A stretch of 20,597 bases of DNA, from NCBI GenBank assembly GCA_937888925.1, contig CALARM010000648.1:1-20597 (forward strand). Reading direction: 5' to 3'. This document shows, piece after piece, positions 16,624-20,597 of the stretch; position 1 is the stretch's first letter, and every line of letters starts with the position of its first letter. The notes beneath the pieces are model-generated. The model saw nothing but the letters and a program-made list of their open reading frames with translations. It ran no database searches and was not told the DNA's origin. This DNA comes from an uncultured Synergistia bacterium (GTDB lineage Bacteria > Eremiobacterota > SpSt-956 > JAKJGF01). The position numbers and the translations under genes are program-made.

Positions 16624-18107
16624 TGATCATAGATCAGAAAGAACTTGAAAAATATCTCTGGGGTGCTGCAGAACTACTCAGGGGCAATATGGATGCAGGA
16701 GAATACAAACAGTTCATCTTTCCTCTTCTTTTCTATAAAAGAATCTGTGATGTATATGATGAAGAATATGAAAAAGCCCTGATGGAATCAGGTGGTGATA
16801 TGGAATATGCTTCCTTTGCGGAAAATCATCGTTTCCAGATTCCTGATGGCTATCACTGGAATGATATAAGACAGATAACAAAAGATGTTGGCATGGAACT
16901 GCAGAGAGCTATGAGAGAAATAGAAAAAGAAAATCCTGATGTCCTTTACGGCATATTCGGTGATGCAGGATGGACAAATAAAGATCGCCTCTCTGATGCG
17001 ACCCTGAGAGATTTGATAGAACATTTTTCTTCTATTAAACTTTCCCTGGAAAGGGTTCCTCAGGATCAATTAGGAGAAGCCTATGAATATTTAATAAAAA
17101 AATTTGCCGATGACAGCGGCCATACTGCAGCAGAATTTTATACAAATCGTACCCTTGTTAAATTGATGACTTTGATTATGGAGCCACAGCAGGGAGAATC
17201 CGTTTATGATCCCACCTGCGGTTCAGGCGGTATGCTTTTAGCCTGTGCGCTGCAGTTAAAAGAACATGATAAAGAATACAGAACTCTTAAATTATACGGT
17301 CAGGAGATAAATCTTATTACCTCTTCCATTGCCAGAATGAATTTATTCCTTCACGGTATCGAGGATTTTGAGATTATAAGAAGAGATACACTGGAAAAGC
17401 CTGCTTTTATTGAAAAAGATAGATTAAAGCAGTTTGATGTAATACTTGCAAATCCTCCCTATTCTATCAATAAATGGAACAGAGATCTGTGGACAGACGA
17501 TCCCTGGGGAAGAAATATCTACGGTGTTCCTCCACAGGGAAGGGCTGATTATGCTTTTTTTCAGCATATTATAAAAAGCATGGATAAGGATACGGGAAGA
17601 TGTGCAATACTTTTCCCTCATGGTGTCTTATTCAGAGATGAAGAACAGAAGATGAGAGAAAAACTGGTAGACCATGACATTGTTGATTGTATTCTGGGGC
17701 TGGGGCCAAATCTTTTTTATAATTCACCAATGGAGGCCTGTGTCATATTTTGTAAGATGAAGAAAGAGAAAGAAAGAAAAGGAAAAATTATTTTTATTAA
17801 TGCCGTAAAGGAAATAACCAGAGAAAAATCCCAGAGTTTTCTGATAGATGAACATATAAAGAAAATCTATAAGGCTTACAGGGATTATAAAGATATTGAA
17901 GGTTTTACAAAGGTTGTTAGTATTGAGGAAGTAAAGAAGAATGATTCTAACCTGAGTATTCAATTGTATGTAAGGCCGAAGGATGAAAAAAAAGAAGGAG
18001 ACGGGAAATCTCTTGAGGAAGTTATTTCCGATTGGATGGAGAGTTCGGGCAATCTTAGGAAATCTGTAGATGATTTGTTTTTTACCTTAAAGGAAGTGGG
18101 ATTATGA
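16623..18107 (+). CDS. hsdM: Type I restriction-modification methyltransferase subunit HsdM, second copy
   Basis: Protein of 494 residues, similar along its whole length to the preceding HsdM (YLWGAAELLRGNMDAGEYKQFIFP-type N-terminus, MEYASFAENHRF block, GIFGDAGWTNK). Motif I DPTCGSGGM (196-204) and motif IV NPPY (277-280) are intact. The conserved FYTPR element reads FYTNR (172-176). The start overlaps the previous stop as TGATG, with AAAGGAGGGG just upstream. Equal length and full-length similarity with clear divergence suggest an old tandem duplication giving two specialised subunits, possibly a heterodimeric (M1)(M2)S enzyme, not a recent copy. Confidence 0.94.
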   Translation: MIIDQKELEKYLWGAAELLRGNMDAGEYKQFIFPLLFYKRICDVYDEEYEKALMESGGDMEYASFAENHRFQIPDGYHWNDIRQITKDVGMELQRAMREIEKENPDVLYGIFGDAGWTNKDRLSDATLRDLIEHFSSIKLSLERVPQDQLGEAYEYLIKKFADDSGHTAAEFYTNRTLVKLMTLIMEPQQGESVYDPTCGSGGMLLACALQLKEHDKEYRTLKLYGQEINLITSSIARMNLFLHGIEDFEIIRRDTLEKPAFIEKDRLKQFDVILANPPYSINKWNRDLWTDDPWGRNIYGVPPQGRADYAFFQHIIKSMDKDTGRCAILFPHGVLFRDEEQKMREKLVDHDIVDCILGLGPNLFYNSPMEACVIFCKMKKEKERKGKIIFINAVKEITREKSQSFLIDEHIKKIYKAYRDYKDIEGFTKVVSIEEVKKNDSNLSIQLYVRPKDEKKEGDGKSLEEVISDWMESSGNLRKSVDDLFFTLKEVGL

Positions 18108-18286
18108 TGGATATAAAAGCTCTTGGCATAGCAAATTATAAAAGTTTCGATAGTGACTGCATAAAAATTGAAAATTTAGGGAAGATTAATATTTTTATTG
18201 GAAAGTATAAAGAAGTGGAATCAAATATGAGTTTTATTTAATTTAGGAATGAAAAATAGAGATTTACTAAAGGACAGAGAAAATAA
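18104..18286 (+). pseudogene. Remnant of an RloA/OLD-like AAA ATPase gene
   Basis: The frame starting ATGA-overlapped with hsdM2 encodes only 45 residues (18104-18241). It reads like the N-terminus of RecF/OLD-type ATPases: ALGIANYKSFDSDCIKIENLGKINIFIG. The place of the Walker A loop (family GKNNSGKSN) is held by GKYKEVESN, losing the catalytic Gly and Lys. Just after, the +1 frame continues as VLFNLGMKNRDLLKD from about 18231, which would fit the ATPase after a frameshift. The following RAYT gene then begins. Restriction-linked ATPases (rlo genes) are known between hsd genes in type I loci, which fits this place. The family call rests on a short stretch. Confidence 0.6.
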
Positions 18287-18820
18287 ATGGGATATTCTCC
18301 TGACAGGCATCATCGAAAGTCTATAAGATTAAAAGAATATGATTATAAAAAAGAAGGTAAATATTATATAACAATATGTACCATAAATCGTGAATGTTTG
18401 TTAGGTGATATTTCGGATGGGAAAATGATTCTGAATGAATATGGAAATATTGTATTGAAATCCTGGAAATGGTTGTCCGAACAATATTCTTATATTACTC
18501 TGGATGAGACTGTTATTATGCCAAATCATTTACATGGTATTATCATAATTACAAACCTTTGTAGGGGCGGTTCGCGAACCGCCCCTACAGGGGAAGACAT
18601 TAAATATAAACCTCTGGGACGTTTAATTGGCGCATTTAAAACAGTTTCTACAAAAAATATCAATCAAATTCGTAATATGCCTGAGATACCTTTCTGGCAG
18701 AGGAATTATTATGAACGGATTATAAGGGATGAAAAGGATTTAAACAAGATAAGAGAATATATAAAAAATAATCCATTAAAATGGGAACTGGATGAAGAAA
18801 ATCTAAATAGAAAAAAATAA
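18287..18820 (+). CDS. REP-associated tyrosine (Y1) transposase, RAYT
   Basis: Protein of 177 residues of the IS200/REP-associated HUH transposase group. The metal-binding HUH motif is MPNHLHG (His81 and His83). The nucleophile is one of the tyrosines 141/142 in WQRNYYERIIRDE, and the C-terminal IREYIKNNPLKWELD helix is typical. RAYTs nick and join at REP palindromes and are thought to spread them. The open frame contains a REP palindrome (18560-18589) that adds CRGGSRTAPT in the variable loop between the two catalytic parts, and a second copy lies 6 bases past the stop. The ribosome-binding site AAAGGA (18269-18274) is 12 bases upstream. The gene sits inside the hsd operon, after the ATPase remnant. 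Confidence 0.92.
   Translation: MGYSPDRHHRKSIRLKEYDYKKEGKYYITICTINRECLLGDISDGKMILNEYGNIVLKSWKWLSEQYSYITLDETVIMPNHLHGIIIITNLCRGGSRTAPTGEDIKYKPLGRLIGAFKTVSTKNINQIRNMPEIPFWQRNYYERIIRDEKDLNKIREYIKNNPLKWELDEENLNRKK
18560..18589. repeat. REP palindrome, copy 1 (within the RAYT coding sequence)
   Basis: Perfect 30-base palindrome. The left arm is TGTAGGGGCGGTTCG and the right arm its exact complement. It is strikingly G+C-rich against the surrounding A+T-rich DNA, is 30 bases long (a multiple of three), keeps the frame and encodes LCRGGSRTAP(T). Confidence 0.95.
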
Positions 18821-18826
18821 TGTTAT

Positions 18827-18856
18827 TGTAGGGGCGGTTCGCGAACCGCCCCTACA
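18827..18856. repeat. REP palindrome, copy 2 (between RAYT and hsdS)
   Basis: Identical, base for base, to the copy at 18560-18589. It begins 6 bases after the RAYT stop and ends 18 bases before the preferred hsdS start. It could act as RAYT recognition site, mRNA-stabilising hairpin or attenuator of hsdS. Confidence 0.95.
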
Positions 18857-18874
18857 CCGATGGGGTGTGTTTTT

Positions 18875-20113
18875 ATGAATAATAATATCCTGCCGGCAGG
18901 ATGGGAATGTGTGAAATTTGGCGATATTGCCGATTGCATCTCTAAAAGGGTTGAACCTTCGGAGACAGATTTAGATGTATATGTCGGATTGGAACATTTA
19001 GATTCTGATTCTCTTAAAATAAAAAGATATGGCAAACCGAGTGATGTTGAAGGCATCAAATTATATGTTCAACCTGGAGATATAATATTCGGAAAAAGGC
19101 GTGCCTATCAAAGAAAGTTAGCTATAGCAGATTTTGAAGGGATCTGTTCTGCCCATGCTATGGTGCTGAGGGCAAAAGAAGAGAAAATTCTGAGAAACCT
19201 TCTTCCTTTTTTTATGCAGTCTCATATTTTTATGGACAGGGCAATTGCAATATCAGAAGGATCTCTGTCTCCAACAATTAAATGGAAAACTCTATGCAAA
19301 CAGGAATTTCCACTCCCTCCGGCACAGGAACAGAAAAGAATTTCAAATATTCTATGGGCAGTGGAGGAGTGTATAAGGAAATGGGAAGAGAGTCTCGATA
19401 AGGCTAAAGTATATAAAAAGGTTTTGATGAAGCATCTTTTTACATATGGGCCGGTGGGATTTAATGAAATTAGTAATATAAGATTAAAGAAAACTGAAGT
19501 AGGAATGATACCCGATATATGGAATGTAAAAAGTATATGTGATGTTGCAACCATTGATTATGGAATATCAGAAGCTGTTTCACAAAATACAGATCCTTCT
19601 ATTGGTTGTCCAATTTTAACAGGGGCAAATATTACTTTGTATGGGAAATTAGATCTTTCAAAGCAGGTTTATATTGAACCACCAAAACAAGAACGTTTTT
19701 TTCTAAAAATTGGAGATTTGTTATTTAATTGGCGTTCAGGAAGCCCTGAACATGTCGGAAAAACTGCTATATTTAATTTGAATGGAATTTACACTTATGC
19801 TTCTTTTATACTTAGAATTCGAACCTCTAAAGAATTGTTAACAGAATTTGGTTATTTTTTGTTAAATTATATGAGATCTAATAAGTATTTATCGAGAGAT
19901 ATGTCTCAGCAGGTAAACTTCAAGATGAACGCTAAAATTTTTAGAGAAATTAAAATTCCTTATCCACCCCTCGAAGAACAACAAAAAATCGCCCATATCC
20001 TATCCACCCTTGACAAAACCATAGAGACAGCAGAAACCCACAGAAAAACCCTTCAATCCCTCAAAACCCGGCTCCTCAATGACCTCCTGTCAGGCAAAAA
20101 ACGTCTCCAATAA
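18875..20113 (+). CDS. hsdS: Type I restriction-modification specificity subunit HsdS
   Basis: Protein of 412 residues from the preferred start. Two target-recognition domains (about 5-165 and 195-365) are each followed by a conserved helical spacer: PLPPAQEQKRISNILWAVEECI after the first, PPLEEQQKIAHILSTLDKTIE after the second. HsdS sets the bipartite target for the HsdM and HsdR subunits. ATG at 18875 is chosen over the in-frame ATG at 18860, because GGGGTG at 18862-18867 gives a normal spacing and the family start NNNILPAGWE follows. The first 1.1 kb is A+T-rich, but the last about 140 bases, encoding the second spacer and C-terminus, use C-ending codons. This suggests a recombined 3' end. 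No hsdR is seen before the contig end. Confidence 0.92.
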   Translation: MNNNILPAGWECVKFGDIADCISKRVEPSETDLDVYVGLEHLDSDSLKIKRYGKPSDVEGIKLYVQPGDIIFGKRRAYQRKLAIADFEGICSAHAMVLRAKEEKILRNLLPFFMQSHIFMDRAIAISEGSLSPTIKWKTLCKQEFPLPPAQEQKRISNILWAVEECIRKWEESLDKAKVYKKVLMKHLFTYGPVGFNEISNIRLKKTEVGMIPDIWNVKSICDVATIDYGISEAVSQNTDPSIGCPILTGANITLYGKLDLSKQVYIEPPKQERFFLKIGDLLFNWRSGSPEHVGKTAIFNLNGIYTYASFILRIRTSKELLTEFGYFLLNYMRSNKYLSRDMSQQVNFKMNAKIFREIKIPYPPLEEQQKIAHILSTLDKTIETAETHRKTLQSLKTRLLNDLLSGKKRLQ

Positions 20114-20140
20114 ATTATGAACCGGGAAAATTTCTTTTTA

Positions 20141-20169
20141 TTGCTTTATAACTTATCATATGATAAAAT
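20141..20169 (+). promoter_or_regulatory. Predicted promoter of the MqsR-like toxin gene
   Basis: TTGCTT (20141-20146), a 17-base spacer, then TAAAAT (20164-20169) preceded by TGA, an extended -10. The expected start is near 20176, where AAAGGAG lies, 17 bases before the ATG at 20201 (long spacing for a ribosome-binding site). Confidence 0.55.
20153..20166. promoter_or_regulatory. Perfect palindrome overlapping the toxin promoter
   Basis: TTATCATATGATAA, a perfect 14-bp palindrome, lies in the spacer and -10 element of the promoter above. Type II toxin-antitoxin operons are usually autoregulated by the antitoxin at such a site; this is the likely operator. Confidence 0.55.
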
Positions 20170-20200
20170 TATCCTAAAGGAGACTTTATAAATCAAATCT

Positions 20201-20546
20201 ATGAATGAACGGATAGTTAATGAATTTTTAGCTGAATTTAAAGAAATAGTTTTGAGTGGGTATTTTTATCTGGTTCCAAGAGAGAAAAATATAGAAGGAC
20301 TAATAAGTCTTGGTATTAACAGACAACAGGTTAAAAAAGAAATACTGGATTTGACTTATAAAAATTATTATCAGGGACCTGTAATTGATAAAGATATTAC
20401 TTATAAAGGAGATATCTGGATCTTTGGAAAAGATATTAACAATATTCAAACTTACATCAAATTAAAAATTGAGATAAAGACCGGTAAAAAAATTGCCAGA
20501 TGTATATCTTTTCATCCTGCGGATTTTACTATAAAATTTTCTCTTT
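20201..20546 (+). CDS. MqsR-family-like toxin, 3' partial (stop codon is adapter-derived)
   Basis: About 115 residues are visible. LGINRQQVKKEILDLTYKNYYQGPVIDKD and the GDIWIFGKDI...IKLKIEI strand resemble the MqsR/RelE-fold toxin group, an mRNA interferase that is normally encoded just upstream of its zinc-finger/HTH antitoxin. It ends in FHPADFTIKFSL. The TAG that appears to close the frame (20546-20548) takes its last two bases from the Illumina adapter starting at 20547, so the native C-terminus and any antitoxin gene are off the contig. The family is inferred from pattern memory and could be a related RelE-superfamily toxin. Confidence 0.6.
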
Positions 20547-20597
20547 AGATCGGAAGAGCACACGTCTGAACTCCAGTCACGAGTGGATCTCGTATGC
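20547..20597 (+). other. Illumina TruSeq adapter contamination
   Basis: Begins AGATCGGAAGAGC, continues through the standard adapter with CACGTCTGAACTCCAGTCAC, a 6-base index-like GAGTGG (20581-20586), then ATCTCGTATGC. This is synthetic, not genomic. Confidence 0.99.

Noticed and set aside
18827..18874. Plain Rho-independent terminator after RAYT
   Set aside because: The palindrome is identical to the copy inside the RAYT gene and is not directly followed by a T-tract, so REP identity explains it better; an attenuating role is left as a finding.
18823..19059. Minus-strand open frame starting in hsdS and ending at the REP palindrome
   Set aside because: Antisense to the hsdS start and through the palindrome; its VGAVREPP end is simply the palindrome translated.

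Overview
This is an A+T-rich bacterial contig carrying a defence island. The organism cannot be named from the sequence. A complete-type adenosylhomocysteinase, cysteine-cluster (YkgJ-like) proteins, a TPR-CHAT protease and a RAYT with G+C-rich REP palindromes are compatible with an uncultured low-GC bacterium. The last 51 bases (20547-20597) are Illumina adapter, so this is an untrimmed short-read assembly end. Both edge genes are cut: ahcY at the left, and an MqsR-like toxin at the right whose apparent stop codon is made by the adapter.

Layout. 1-1352: 5'-truncated ahcY (housekeeping), followed by a strong hairpin terminator and a short tandem repeat. 1576-2154: YkgJ-family cysteine-cluster protein, copy 1. 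2106-5270 (minus): membrane-anchored TPR-CHAT caspase-like protein, convergent with and overlapping copy 1. 5348-13216 (minus): a four-gene Wadjet-like SMC system in transcription order jetD-jetA-jetB-jetC. 13217-13356: divergent regulatory region with a perfect 20-bp inverted repeat centred on a TTGACA box. 13357-14595: fused XRE helix-turn-helix/ImmA-IrrE metallopeptidase. 14592-15092: YkgJ-family copy 2, translationally coupled to it. 15139-20113: type I restriction-modification locus with two tandem hsdM genes, a decayed RloA/OLD-like ATPase remnant, a RAYT transposase carrying its own REP palindrome inside its reading frame, a second REP palindrome, and a mosaic-looking hsdS. hsdR is not in the window. 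20201-end: MqsR-like toxin behind a palindrome-containing promoter.

How the parts may work together. JetA/B/C form a condensin-like DNA-loop-extruding complex and JetD is the Toprim nuclease; the family cleaves circular plasmids. The CHAT gene follows jetC on the same strand after 77 bp with no visible terminator, so it may be an accessory effector of the same operon. The HTH-peptidase fusion sits divergently at the head of the Wadjet operon and probably autoregulates; it may also gate jetD and the downstream ykgJ2-hsd genes. The two YkgJ paralogues, both on the plus strand, bracket the CHAT-Wadjet-regulator block, and copy 1 reads through into the antisense of the CHAT 3' end. This looks like an insertion or duplication scar of the island. 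The most interesting candidate for something undescribed is the combined unit CHAT + JetDABC + HTH-ImmA + YkgJ.
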